From assembly GCF_036195325.1 (NCBI RefSeq), contig NZ_CP108101.1, positions 6,014,001 through 6,078,000 of the forward strand: a DNA stretch of 64,000 nucleotides, written 5' to 3'. A program made the translations under genes and the position numbers. Every line of letters starts with the position of its first letter. Position 1 is the first letter of the stretch. Below the pieces are notes generated by a model. It was not told where the DNA came from. It searched no databases and worked only from the letters and a program-made list of their open reading frames with translations. This stretch comes from Streptomyces sp. NBC_00234. Its GTDB lineage: Bacteria > Actinomycetota > Actinomycetes > Streptomycetales > Streptomycetaceae. Positions 33,550 to 41,465 of this stretch are shown here, one piece after another.

Positions 33550-35103
33550 CTAGGCGGCCGGACCGGCCGCCGCGGACTTTCCGCTCAGTGCCTCCAGGTC
33601 GCTCTTGCGCACCCGGATGACCAGGGTCGCGGTGAGCAGGGCGACGGCGGCCATGGCGACGGCCGCGGTGAACGCCGTGGAGATGCCCTGGGTGAGTACC
33701 TCGTTGCCCCACGTTCCGGGGAGTTCGTGGGTTCTGGCGAACTCCGCCTGCTGCTCCGGTGTCGCCTGCGCCATGAACGCGGGGATCTGCTTCTCCGCCT
33801 CGTTGCGGCTGGCCGTGCCGAACACGGTGACCAGGATGGAGAGGCCGAGAGAACCGCCCACCTGCTGGCTCGCGTTGAGCAGGCTGGACGCCGCCCCGGC
33901 CTCGTGCGGCGCGACGCCGGAGACGGCGGTCAGCGTCAGCGTGACGAAGTTCAGTCCCATGCCGAAGCCGAACAGCAGCATGGGGCCGAGCACGCCGCTC
34001 ACGTAGGAGCTGTCCGGCGAGATGAGGGTCTGCCAGAAGAGGCCGAGCCCGGTGATGGTCGAACCGGTGACCATGAACGGCTTGGGGCCGAGCACCGGCA
34101 GCAGACGCTGGGAGAGCCCGGCGCCCGTGATGATCGCGACGGTCACCGGCAGGAACGCGAGGCCGGCCTCGATCGGGCTGTAGTCCAGGACGTTCTGGAC
34201 GAACAGCACGATGAAGAAGAACATGCCGAACATGGCCGCGGCCAGGCTGAGCATGATCATGTAGGTTCCCGAACGGTTGCGGTCGGCGAACATCCGCAGC
34301 GGGGTGATCGGTTCCTTCGCGCGTGACTCGATGAGGACGAAGGCGGCGAGCAGCACGACCGCCGCACCGAAGGACGACACCGTGAGCGTGTCGCGCCAGC
34401 CCTCCTCCGAGGCACGGATGAACCCGTACACGAGCGAGGCCATACCGGCCGTCGAGGTCAGCGCCCCGGCGATGTCGAAGCGGCCCGGGTGCTTCTCCGA
34501 CTCGTTGATGTAGACCGGCGCGAGGGCCGCGATCAGTACACCGATCGGTACGTTGACGAAGAAGACCCAGCGCCAGTCCAGCCACTCGGTGAGCATGCCG
34601 CCGGTCAGGAGCCCGATGGCGCCACCACCCGCGGACACCGCGGCGAACACCCCGAACGCCCGGTTGCGCTCAGGCCCTTCGCGGAACGTGGTGGTGATCA
34701 GCGCCAGCGAGGTCGGTGACGCGATGGCGCCGCCGACCCCCTGCAGTGCCCGGGCGGCCAGCAACTGCCAGGGTTCCTGGGCGAGTCCGCCCAGAAGCGA
34801 GGCGAGAGTGAAGACGATGATCCCGGTCATGAAGACCCGGCGGCGCCCCAGGATGTCGCCGGCCCTGCCGCCGAGCAGCAGCAGACCGCCGAAGGTGAGC
34901 GTGTAGGCGCTCAGAACCCAGGAGAGATCGGTCGTCGAGAAGCTGAGCGCGTCCTGAATATGGGGAAGCGCAATGTTGACGATGGTGGCATCGAGCACGA
35001 CCATCAGCTGACATGCGGCAATGACGGTCAGTGCGATCCCCGGGCGCCCCTCCCGGCGGGCCGCGCCCGGGTTGCCCTGTTTTTCTAACTGAGAGGTGGT
35101 CAC
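33550..35103 (-). CDS. DHA2-family drug efflux MFS transporter, TTA codon at position 6
   Basis: A 517-aa proton-coupled exporter of the 14-TM EmrB/QacA (DHA2) family. Motif D1 LDATIVNIALPHIQ is in helix 1, motif A LLGGRAGDILGRRRVF follows helix 2, and antiporter motif C (GGGAIGLLTGGMLTEW) is in helix 5. GTG 35103 has GGGGGA upstream. Codon 6 is TTA (complement of 35086-35088), so translation may need the bldA tRNA. A TetR gene is divergent, with two 20-bp palindromes between them; drug-induced derepression is the likely control. The substrate is unknown. Confidence 0.93.
   Translation of the reverse strand: MTTSQLEKQGNPGAARREGRPGIALTVIAACQLMVVLDATIVNIALPHIQDALSFSTTDLSWVLSAYTLTFGGLLLLGGRAGDILGRRRVFMTGIIVFTLASLLGGLAQEPWQLLAARALQGVGGAIASPTSLALITTTFREGPERNRAFGVFAAVSAGGGAIGLLTGGMLTEWLDWRWVFFVNVPIGVLIAALAPVYINESEKHPGRFDIAGALTSTAGMASLVYGFIRASEEGWRDTLTVSSFGAAVVLLAAFVLIESRAKEPITPLRMFADRNRSGTYMIMLSLAAAMFGMFFFIVLFVQNVLDYSPIEAGLAFLPVTVAIITGAGLSQRLLPVLGPKPFMVTGSTITGLGLFWQTLISPDSSYVSGVLGPMLLFGFGMGLNFVTLTLTAVSGVAPHEAGAASSLLNASQQVGGSLGLSILVTVFGTASRNEAEKQIPAFMAQATPEQQAEFARTHELPGTWGNEVLTQGISTAFTAAVAMAAVALLTATLVIRVRKSDLEALSGKSAAAGPAA
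35086..35088 (-). promoter_or_regulatory. In-frame TTA (bldA-type) codon, Leu6 of the MFS pump
   Basis: Minus-strand codons read ACC ACC TCT CAG TTA GAA from the second codon. A TTA this close to the start would give tight bldA dependence if the GTG start is right; starting downstream of it would remove it. Confidence 0.8.
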
Positions 35104-35126
35104 TATGAGTCCCCCACAAGTGAATT

Positions 35127-35146
35127 AGTGAACGGAACCGTTCACT
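35127..35146. promoter_or_regulatory. Palindromic operator O1, TetR-type
   Basis: AGTGAACGG-AA-CCGTTCACT is a perfect inverted repeat with a two-base centre, 24 bases upstream of the efflux pump start. It closely matches O2, so both are probable binding sites of the divergent TetR-family protein. Confidence 0.85.
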
Positions 35147-35174
35147 GTCTCGTCAACGGTAGTGAGTCCCCGTT

Positions 35175-35194
35175 AGTGAACGCAAGCGTTCACT
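35175..35194. promoter_or_regulatory. Palindromic operator O2, TetR-type
   Basis: AGTGAACGC-AA-GCGTTCACT is a perfect inverted repeat sharing 18 of 20 bases with O1; centre-to-centre distance is 48 bases. It lies about 95 bases upstream of the TetR gene, so autoregulation is likely. Confidence 0.85.
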
Positions 35195-35288
35195 GACACT
35201 GCCGCCGACGGGATTTCCGTCGTTGTCGGCCGCGTCCGCCAGGACCGCGCCGATCCGCTCCTCTCCCCGTCGTGATGGAGATCGACTG

Positions 35289-35915
35289 ATGGCTACTTCG
35301 CGCCCGGCTGCCGCCGCACGTTCCCGCCCGGTGTCCCTGCGGCGCCGCGGCCCCGTTCTGGAACGGGCGATCCTCGACGCCGCCCTCGAACAACTCGGCA
35401 CGGTCGGCTGGAACGGGCTGACGATGGAGGGTGTGGCGGCCGGCGCCCAGACCGGCAAGGCCGCCGTGTACCGCCGATGGCCCTCCAAGGAGGATCTGGT
35501 CGCGGACGCCCTGCGTGCGGGACTGCCGCCGCTGGACGAGGCCCGCGACTGCGGCGGGGTGCGCGAGGACCTCTACGAGGTCTGCCGGCGACTGCGCGAC
35601 GCGATGCTGTCGGGGCCGGGTGTCGCTCTGCGATCGGTGCTTCACGAATGCGATGTGAGGGCCGCCGACCGCTTCCACGGAGTGATCATGAACGGGGTGA
35701 TCGGCCCTTCGACCGAGCTCTTCCGCGAGGTCGTCAGCCGAGGTGTCGGCCGTGGTGAGGTGCGCCCGGAGGCGGCCAACGACATGACGTTCGACGTGAT
35801 CCCGGCCATGATGATGTACCGGACCAAGGTGTGCGGCAGCGAATGGCCGGACGAGGAGATCGCCCGGATGATCGACACGGTCATGATGCCGATACTCCGC
35901 TCCGGCCACCGCTGA
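35289..35915 (+). CDS. TetR-family transcriptional repressor of the adjacent efflux pump
   Basis: A 208-aa TetR/AcrR-type protein. The N-terminal HTH includes AILDAALEQLGTVGWNGLTM, GVAAGAQTGKAAVYRRWPSK (recognition helix) and DLVADAL. The C-terminal ligand domain is of the TetR_C_11-like type (FREVVSRGVGRGEVRPEAAND). ATG 35289 has GGAG upstream; a longer in-frame start at 35223 lies close to the operators and is less likely. It is divergent from the DHA2 pump, and twin palindromes in between are the expected targets. It most likely represses both genes until a drug or metabolite binds. Confidence 0.9.
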   Translation: MATSRPAAAARSRPVSLRRRGPVLERAILDAALEQLGTVGWNGLTMEGVAAGAQTGKAAVYRRWPSKEDLVADALRAGLPPLDEARDCGGVREDLYEVCRRLRDAMLSGPGVALRSVLHECDVRAADRFHGVIMNGVIGPSTELFREVVSRGVGRGEVRPEAANDMTFDVIPAMMMYRTKVCGSEWPDEEIARMIDTVMMPILRSGHR

Positions 35916-36017
35916 CGCCTGCCTTCCCCTTCCGGCCCGCGCCACTTCGGTACGCCGGGGTGCCGAGGAGCCTGAGGGAGGGGGCGCCCCGGGGTGTTCT
36001 TGCCGTGGTCATCGGCG

Positions 36018-36023
36018 TACGCT
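36018..36023 (+). promoter_or_regulatory. -10-like hexamer TACGCT before rnhB
   Basis: TACGCT ends ten bases before ATG 36034 with no Shine-Dalgarno sequence; short-leader or leaderless transcript. Inferred. Confidence 0.4.
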
Positions 36024-36033
36024 TGCTGGCGCC

Positions 36034-36744
36034 ATGCCGTACGAACCACCCACGCACACCGTCGAGCGCTCACTGCGCGCTACCACCGGTGCCAGGACCG
36101 TCGCCGGTGTCGACGAGGTCGGACGCGGAGCGTGGGCCGGCCCCGTCACCGTCTGCGCTGCCGTCACCGGGCTTCGCCGACCCCCGGAGGGGCTCACGGA
36201 CTCGAAGCTGATGAGTCCCAAGCGCCGTGCCGAGCTGGCTCCGCTGCTGGAGGACTGGGTCACCGCCTACGGGCTGGGACACGCCTCGCCGCAGGAGATC
36301 GACGAGCTCGGTATGACCGCGGCGCTCCGGCTGGCGGCGGTGAGGGCCCTCGAGTGCCTGCCCGTGCGGCCGGACGCCGTGATCCTCGACGGCAAGCACG
36401 ACTACCTGGGCGAGCCCTACCAGGTCCGCACCGTGATCAAGGGCGACCAGTCCTGTATCGCGGTCGCTGCGGCTTCGGTGATCGCGAAGGTCCACCGGGA
36501 CACGATGATGGCCGAACTGGGCGCGGAATCAGGGGAGTACACAGACTTCGCCTTCGGCGCCAACGCGGGATATCCGTCGCCGGTGCACAGGGCCGCACTG
36601 GAGAAGCAGGGGCCAACGCCCCATCACCGCCTCTCCTGGTCCTATCTTGATGCGTTGCCCAGGTGGCAGCACCTGAAGAAGGTCCGATTCTCCGCCGAGG
36701 CGGCTGCACTGGAAAGCGGGGGCCAGCTCGGCTTCGACTTCTGA
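36034..36744 (+). CDS. rnhB: Ribonuclease HII
   Basis: A 236-aa RNase HII that incises RNA/DNA hybrids and single ribonucleotides in DNA. The GRG-containing N-terminal motif VDEVGRGAWAGPV supplies Asp27 and Glu28. Further catalytic acids are in AVILDGKHDYL and near the conserved ASVIAKVHRD. The PSPVHRAALEKQGPTPHHR segment is typical of the C-terminal substrate helix. Length is normal. The -10-like hexamer upstream suggests a leaderless mRNA. A poorly started frame follows 61 bases after the stop. Confidence 0.96.
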   Translation: MPYEPPTHTVERSLRATTGARTVAGVDEVGRGAWAGPVTVCAAVTGLRRPPEGLTDSKLMSPKRRAELAPLLEDWVTAYGLGHASPQEIDELGMTAALRLAAVRALECLPVRPDAVILDGKHDYLGEPYQVRTVIKGDQSCIAVAAASVIAKVHRDTMMAELGAESGEYTDFAFGANAGYPSPVHRAALEKQGPTPHHRLSWSYLDALPRWQHLKKVRFSAEAAALESGGQLGFDF

Positions 36745-36805
36745 TCGCGCGCACGTACCCACACCCGCTGACGTCCGTGGCGTCGGCGCTCGAAAGTCCA
36801 CCATC

Positions 36806-37438
36806 CTGCCTCTCATCCCCGAGGAGCCTCAGATTCACGAGAGTGCCCAGGGTCCCCGCGTCGCTCCGGCCGCCGGCCGCACCGCGCCGACCCCCCGTCC
36901 CGTACCAGGTCCGCGTTCCGCGGCCACGCCGCGTCCCGGGCGTCCGGGCCCCGGCCCCGCGCGGCCTGCGCCCCCGGCGCAGCGCCCGCACCCCACACCC
37001 GCTCCCGCCGCCTCCGCTTCGGGCCCGGCCCAGCAGGAGAATCGTTCCGCGCCGCAGCTTCAGCTGATCCCGGCCCCGGCCGGCGGCGCGCTCGACGCGG
37101 CCGACGAGGCAGTCGATCTGCTGCTCGACTCGGGGCGCGCACCGGGCGACATCCTGGTCCTCACCACGGGTGAGGTGCACCCCTGGGCCGCGCACGAGAT
37201 CTCCTTCGGAGAGGCCGCCTACTGGGCGCAGCAGGACGCCGGCGACGACGTCTTCTTCGCCCACCTCGCCGCGGCCGGCCGTGCCGCGTCCCGCCCGGTG
37301 GTCGTGGTCGCGGTCAACGGGGACGTCGACGACGCCACCGCCCGCGCACTTCCCGTGGCGCGGGACCGCGCCGGCGCGCTGCTGATCGTCTGCGGTGACC
37401 CGCAGAAGATCAACTCCGTGCTCGGCGCGGCAGTCTGA
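36806..37438 (+). CDS. Conserved-looking frame lacking a normal start codon
   Basis: An open frame of 211 codons ends at 37438, with strong coding bias. It begins LPLIPEEPQIHESAQGPR and continues through a Pro/Arg/Ala-rich linker of about 70 residues. A folded-looking C-terminus follows (DEAVDLLLDSGRAPGDILVL, TTGEVHPWAAHEISFGEAAY, VVVVAVNGDVDD, GALLIVCGDPQKIN). It resembles the C-terminal module I associate with UvrD-like helicase accessory proteins, but this is weak memory. No ATG, GTG or TTG lies in frame between the preceding in-frame stop (inside rnhB) and GTG 37175, which would truncate the N-terminus. CTG 36806 is listed only as a candidate. A rare start, a frameshift or decay of the 5' end are all possible. 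Confidence 0.5.
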   Translation: MPLIPEEPQIHESAQGPRVAPAAGRTAPTPRPVPGPRSAATPRPGRPGPGPARPAPPAQRPHPTPAPAASASGPAQQENRSAPQLQLIPAPAGGALDAADEAVDLLLDSGRAPGDILVLTTGEVHPWAAHEISFGEAAYWAQQDAGDDVFFAHLAAAGRAASRPVVVVAVNGDVDDATARALPVARDRAGALLIVCGDPQKINSVLGAAV

Positions 37439-37492
37439 GCCGTACGCCGTAGGGTCCCGGCTGCCCGGAAGGGTGGTCGGGACCTGTGCGTA

Positions 37493-38134
37493 TCACCGGG
37501 CCGCGGTCCGCCGCAGGGCGTCCACCGCTCCGCCGCCGGTGCGCTGGGGCGCCGGATCGAGTTCCATGAAGGCATCGGACAGCTTCGAGGCCGGCGACTC
37601 GGAACTGGGCCGACGGCCTCCCCGGCCCTCGCCGAGCACCTGCCAGCCTCCCCGGGTCAGCGTGATGTAGGCGCCGCACCGCAGACCGTGCAGGGTGCAG
37701 GCGTCCCGCAACCCCCACATCCACGCGCCGTCCTCCTCCGTCCAGCGCTCGTCGCCGTCGCGGCAGTAGAGCAGCACCGCCGTACGGATCGGAGCGCGCC
37801 GCCGCAGGTCGTGCGGGATGACCCGGCGCAGATGGGCCAGCAGGGCGTTGCGGAACTCCCACCCGTCCGCGGCCACGTTCGTCCGGCGGGCGAACGACGC
37901 GCTGGCCGTGAGCCGCTCCTCGTGGTCGAGAACGGCCACGACGGCGGTCGCCGGAGCCGGCCGGTGGCGGGCGTGGAGACCGCTGACGACCTCGCGAGGG
38001 CTCCGCAGCAGAGGGATGCCCGCCGAGGCCCATTCGGCGGGTTCGAGTGTCCTGGCAAGGTTGTTGACGGAGCCTGCGGACGCCGAGGACGTGGGCATCG
38101 AAGAGGCAGGGGACGGAGCGAATCCGAAGGTCAC
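37493..38134 (-). CDS. Conserved hypothetical protein of Streptomyces
   Basis: A 213-aa protein from GTG 38134, chosen because AAGGGAGG (complement of 38138-38145) is perfectly spaced; the frame is open further upstream but lacks coding character. The N-terminal ~30 residues are Ser/Ala-rich. The rest has a compact alpha/beta look (ATAVVAVLDHEERLTASASF, IRTAVLLYCRDGDERWTEED, ACTLHGLRCGAYITLTRGGW). The C-terminal 45 residues look disordered. I recognise no catalytic motif or named family. It is divergent from recQ, with 418 bases between them. Confidence 0.7.
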   Translation of the reverse strand: MTFGFAPSPASSMPTSSASAGSVNNLARTLEPAEWASAGIPLLRSPREVVSGLHARHRPAPATAVVAVLDHEERLTASASFARRTNVAADGWEFRNALLAHLRRVIPHDLRRRAPIRTAVLLYCRDGDERWTEEDGAWMWGLRDACTLHGLRCGAYITLTRGGWQVLGEGRGGRRPSSESPASKLSDAFMELDPAPQRTGGGAVDALRRTAAR

Positions 38135-38552
38135 GGTCCTCCCTTCGCTACGCGCCCACGGTGCGGGCAGGGTCGAGTGAGGGCGCGCCGCGGCACAGCC
38201 CTTCCGGGCCGCGAAAGGACCGTGCGGGGAGCGACTCCAATTCTTCCTGGCGTACTGGCAGGCGGCAACGAGCAATTTGCCCCGCTGACGGGAATCAGCC
38301 GGAATGACACTGATATCCCTGCCCAGACCGTGCCCCCGCGACGCCACCTGTCCCGCCCGAATGCCGAGGACCAGCGGAAACATGTCACCCCGGCCCGTCC
38401 GGGAGCCGCGACGAGATCACGGTGAGTGACGGTCCGGAGGTGCTCCGCGGCGGCCGTCCCCGGCCCCCTTGACGGCCGGTGAACCGATGGTGAGCCGATT
38501 GTCACGCGGGGTGAAGTCGTCGTTTGTCAGTGCCATCGGGTTGCATGGGGGC
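38135..38552. other. Divergent region between hypothetical gene and recQ
   Basis: About 420 bases without a supported gene. It holds the ribosome site of the minus-strand gene (38138-38145) and presumably promoters for both genes. I found no clear operator, hairpin or RNA gene. Confidence 0.5.
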
Positions 38553-40712
38553 ATGGACAACCTGGAACTCCGCGCTGAAGCCGATGCCGTCCTCGCTGAG
38601 CTCGTCGGTGCCCCCGAGGGCTCGGCGCGGCTGCGGGAGGACCAGTGGCAGGCGGTGGCGGCCCTGGTGCAGGAGCGTCGGCGCGCGCTCGTGGTGCAGC
38701 GCACCGGCTGGGGCAAGTCGGCGGTGTACTTCGTCGCCACCGCGTTGCTGCGCCGGCGTGGCTCCGGCCCGACGGTGATCATCTCGCCGCTGCTGGCGCT
38801 GATGCGCAACCAGGTCGAGTCGGCGGCGCGGGCCGGTATCCAGGCGCGCACCATCAACTCGGCCAACCCGGAGGAGTGGGAGACGATCTACCAGGAGGTC
38901 GAGCGCGGCGAGACCGACGTCCTCCTTGTCAGTCCGGAGCGCCTCAACTCCGTTGATTTCCGTGATCAGGTGCTGCCGAAGCTCGCGGCCACGACCGGTC
39001 TGCTGGTGGTCGACGAGGCGCACTGTATTTCCGACTGGGGACACGACTTCCGGCCCGACTACCGCCGGCTGCGGGCGATGCTGGCCGAGCTGCCCGCCGG
39101 AGTGCCGGTGCTGGCCACCACCGCGACCGCCAACGCGCGCGTGACCGCGGACGTGGCCGAACAGCTGGGCACCGGCGCGGGCGAGGCCCTCGTGCTCCGC
39201 GGTCCGCTGGAGAGGGAAAGCCTACGGCTCGGTGTCGTCCAGCTGCCGGACGCCGCGCACCGCCTGGCCTGGCTCGCCGAGCACCTGGACGACCTGCAGG
39301 GCTCGGGGATCATCTACACCCTCACCGTTGCCGCGGCCGAGGAGGCCACCGCCTTCCTGCGCCAGCGCGGCTTCCGCGTGGCCTCGTACACGGGGAAGAC
39401 GGAGAACGCGGACCGGCTGCAGGCCGAGGTCGACCTGCAGGAGAACCGGGTGAAGGCGCTGGTCGCGACGTCGGCGCTGGGTATGGGCTACGACAAGCCG
39501 GACCTGGGGTTCGTGGTGCATCTCGGTTCGCCCTCCTCGCCCATTGCCTACTACCAGCAGGTCGGGCGTGCGGGGCGTGGTGTGGCCCACGCCGATGTGC
39601 TGCTGCTGCCGGGCAAGGAGGACGAGGCCATCTGGCGCTACTTCGCCGACACGGCGTTCCCGCCCGAGGTGCAGGTGCGCCAGACCCTCTCCGCCCTGGC
39701 CGGTGCGGGACGGCCGCTGTCGGTGCCGGCCCTGGAGGCGGCGGTGGAACTCCGGCGCAGCCGGCTGGAGTCGATGCTGAAGGTGCTGGATGTCGACGGC
39801 GCGGTCAAGCGGGTCAAGGGCGGCTGGACGGCCACGGGGGCCGAGTGGGTGTACGAGGCGGAGCGCTACGCGTGGGTCGCCAAGCAGCGGGCGGCCGAGC
39901 AGCAGGCCATGCGCGACTACGCGAACACGTCCCTGTGCCGGATGGAGTTCCTGCGCCGGCAGCTGGACGACGAGGGCGCGGCTCCGTGCGGCCGTTGCGA
40001 CAACTGCGCCGGGCCGTGGGCCGATACCTCCGTCTCGACGGAGGCTTTGACGGGCGCGGCGAAGGAACTGGACCGCCCCGGAGTGGAGGTCGAGCCGCGC
40101 CGGATGTGGCCGACGGGGATGCCCGCACTGGGCATCGAACTCAAGGGACGCATCCCGGTCAAGGAGCAGTGCTCCACCGGGCGTGCCCTGGGGCGGCTCT
40201 CGGACATCGGCTGGGGCAACAGGCTGCGCCCGCTGCTGGCCGAGAACGCGCCCGACGGGCCGGTGCCGGACGACGTGCTGCAGGCGGCGGTGGCGGTCCT
40301 CGCCGACTGGGCGCGCTCTCCGGGTGGTTGGGCGGCGCAGGGCCCGGACGCCTCCGCCCGGCCGGTCGGCGTCGTTGCCGTACCGTCCGTGGCCCGCCCA
40401 CAACTGGTCGGTTCCCTCGCCCAGGGCATCGCGACCATCGGGCGCCTCCCCTTCCTGGGGACTCTGGCGTACACGGGGCCGAGCGGCGCGCACGCGGCAC
40501 GCCGCAGCAACTCCGCCCAGCGTCTGAGGGCCCTGTCCGGAGCCTTCGTCGTCCCGGCGGACCTGGCCGAGGCTCTCGCGGGGACTCCCGGCCCCGTCCT
40601 CCTCGTCGACGACTCCACCGACTCCGGCTGGACCCTCGCGGTCACTGCCCGCCTGCTCCGCCAGGCAGGCAGCGAACAGGTTCTTCCCCTGGTGCTGGCC
40701 GCGGCGGGCTGA
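38553..40712 (+). CDS. recQ: RecQ-family helicase fused to a C-terminal phosphoribosyltransferase-like domain
   Basis: A 719-aa protein from ATG 38553 (GGGGGC just upstream). Helicase motifs: Q-motif region LREDQWQAVAAL, Walker A variant RTGWGKSAVYF, DEAH box VDEAHCISDWGHDFRPDYR, motif III TATANARV, and motif VI QQVGRAGRG. A RecQ zinc-binding site follows (SLCRMEFLRRQLDDEG then CGRCDNC). After a linker, the last ~160 residues are not the usual HRDC domain. They contain RPVGVVAVPSVARPQLVGSL and the PRPP-loop-like VLLVDDSTDSGWTLAVTA, as in type I phosphoribosyltransferases. The fused domain may be catalytic or only nucleotide-sensing. Confidence 0.88.
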   Translation: MDNLELRAEADAVLAELVGAPEGSARLREDQWQAVAALVQERRRALVVQRTGWGKSAVYFVATALLRRRGSGPTVIISPLLALMRNQVESAARAGIQARTINSANPEEWETIYQEVERGETDVLLVSPERLNSVDFRDQVLPKLAATTGLLVVDEAHCISDWGHDFRPDYRRLRAMLAELPAGVPVLATTATANARVTADVAEQLGTGAGEALVLRGPLERESLRLGVVQLPDAAHRLAWLAEHLDDLQGSGIIYTLTVAAAEEATAFLRQRGFRVASYTGKTENADRLQAEVDLQENRVKALVATSALGMGYDKPDLGFVVHLGSPSSPIAYYQQVGRAGRGVAHADVLLLPGKEDEAIWRYFADTAFPPEVQVRQTLSALAGAGRPLSVPALEAAVELRRSRLESMLKVLDVDGAVKRVKGGWTATGAEWVYEAERYAWVAKQRAAEQQAMRDYANTSLCRMEFLRRQLDDEGAAPCGRCDNCAGPWADTSVSTEALTGAAKELDRPGVEVEPRRMWPTGMPALGIELKGRIPVKEQCSTGRALGRLSDIGWGNRLRPLLAENAPDGPVPDDVLQAAVAVLADWARSPGGWAAQGPDASARPVGVVAVPSVARPQLVGSLAQGIATIGRLPFLGTLAYTGPSGAHAARRSNSAQRLRALSGAFVVPADLAEALAGTPGPVLLVDDSTDSGWTLAVTARLLRQAGSEQVLPLVLAAAG

Positions 40713-40730
40713 TCCCGAGGGTCACCTGCC

Positions 40731-40778
40731 CCTGCCCCTGCCGTCGCCGTCGTTCGTGACGCCGGCGGCAGGGACAGG
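40731..40778. terminator. Bidirectional terminator between recQ and the cold-shock gene
   Basis: CCTGCCCCTGCCG (40731-40743) pairs with CGGCAGGGACAGG (40766-40778) with a single mismatch across 13 bases. The genes on both sides converge here. Confidence 0.55.
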
Positions 40779-40830
40779 ACCGGGTCGAGGCCGAGCCGCA
40801 CGCGGCGCCGGGCAGGGGCCGCGCCGTGGA

Positions 40831-41223
40831 TCAGCCCTCTGTCCAGCTGTGGCTCTTCGCGAAACGGGCCAGTCCGGCGCGGGTCTGCAGGATCTGCTCA
40901 CCGGTGAGCGACGGGGCCGACGCCAGCAGGACCTCGGTGACCTCCCGAATGAACTCCTCGGTGCTCAGTACGTCGCACAGGGAATCGTCGTACGGGGCCG
41001 CCGCCGGCTTGCCTTCGGTTCCCGGGGCAAGACGGACCGCCGATGCCTTCGGCCCGCGCTCGCCGTTCTCGATCTCGAACTCGACCTTCACTCCGGGGCG
41101 TACGTACTCCTCGGGCACCTGCATGTCGTTCACATGCAGGAACACGTCGTCCCCGCCGCTCTCCGGAGCGATGAATCCATAACCCCGCACACTGTCGAAA
41201 CGCACCACACGACCAGCAACCAT
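40831..41223 (-). CDS. Cold-shock domain protein with C-terminal extension
   Basis: A 130-aa RNA-binding protein. The N-terminal ~65 residues form a cold-shock domain with RNP1 GYGFI and RNP2 VFLHV (MVAGRVVRFDSVRGYGFIAP). About 65 further residues (from KPAAAPYDDSLCDVL to AGLARFAKSHSWTEG) follow; they are predicted helical and unlike the 65-67-aa CspA proteins. ATG 41223 has GGGAGA upstream; an in-frame start nine codons earlier is possible. This two-part form is widespread in Streptomyces. It probably acts as an RNA chaperone, with the extension possibly mediating partner binding. Confidence 0.88.
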   Translation of the reverse strand: MVAGRVVRFDSVRGYGFIAPESGGDDVFLHVNDMQVPEEYVRPGVKVEFEIENGERGPKASAVRLAPGTEGKPAAAPYDDSLCDVLSTEEFIREVTEVLLASAPSLTGEQILQTRAGLARFAKSHSWTEG

Positions 41224-41452
41224 GATGTCTCCCACCGGAATTGGGCCCATTGCCCATGCGGGCCCCTTGCCCGACGATTCCGGTGGAGAGCGTAGCCGCG
41301 AGCGTGCGGCCGAGGCGAGGAACGCATGTCAACGGAGCCCGTCGCCGAGCCGTGACCAGCCCGGCTCCCTCGTACGAGCGACGCCCTTGTCCCTCGGGAG
41401 AGGGAGCACCTGATCACTGCTCGGAGGGACGGCTGCGCGGTGGGCCGACTGC

Positions 41453-41458
41453 CATAAT
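41453..41458 (+). promoter_or_regulatory. -10-like hexamer CATAAT before the NarL-type kinase
   Basis: CATAAT ends seven bases before GTG 41466 and there is no Shine-Dalgarno sequence. It fits a leaderless start for the two-component operon. Confidence 0.5.
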
Positions 41459-41465
41459 CACCGTC

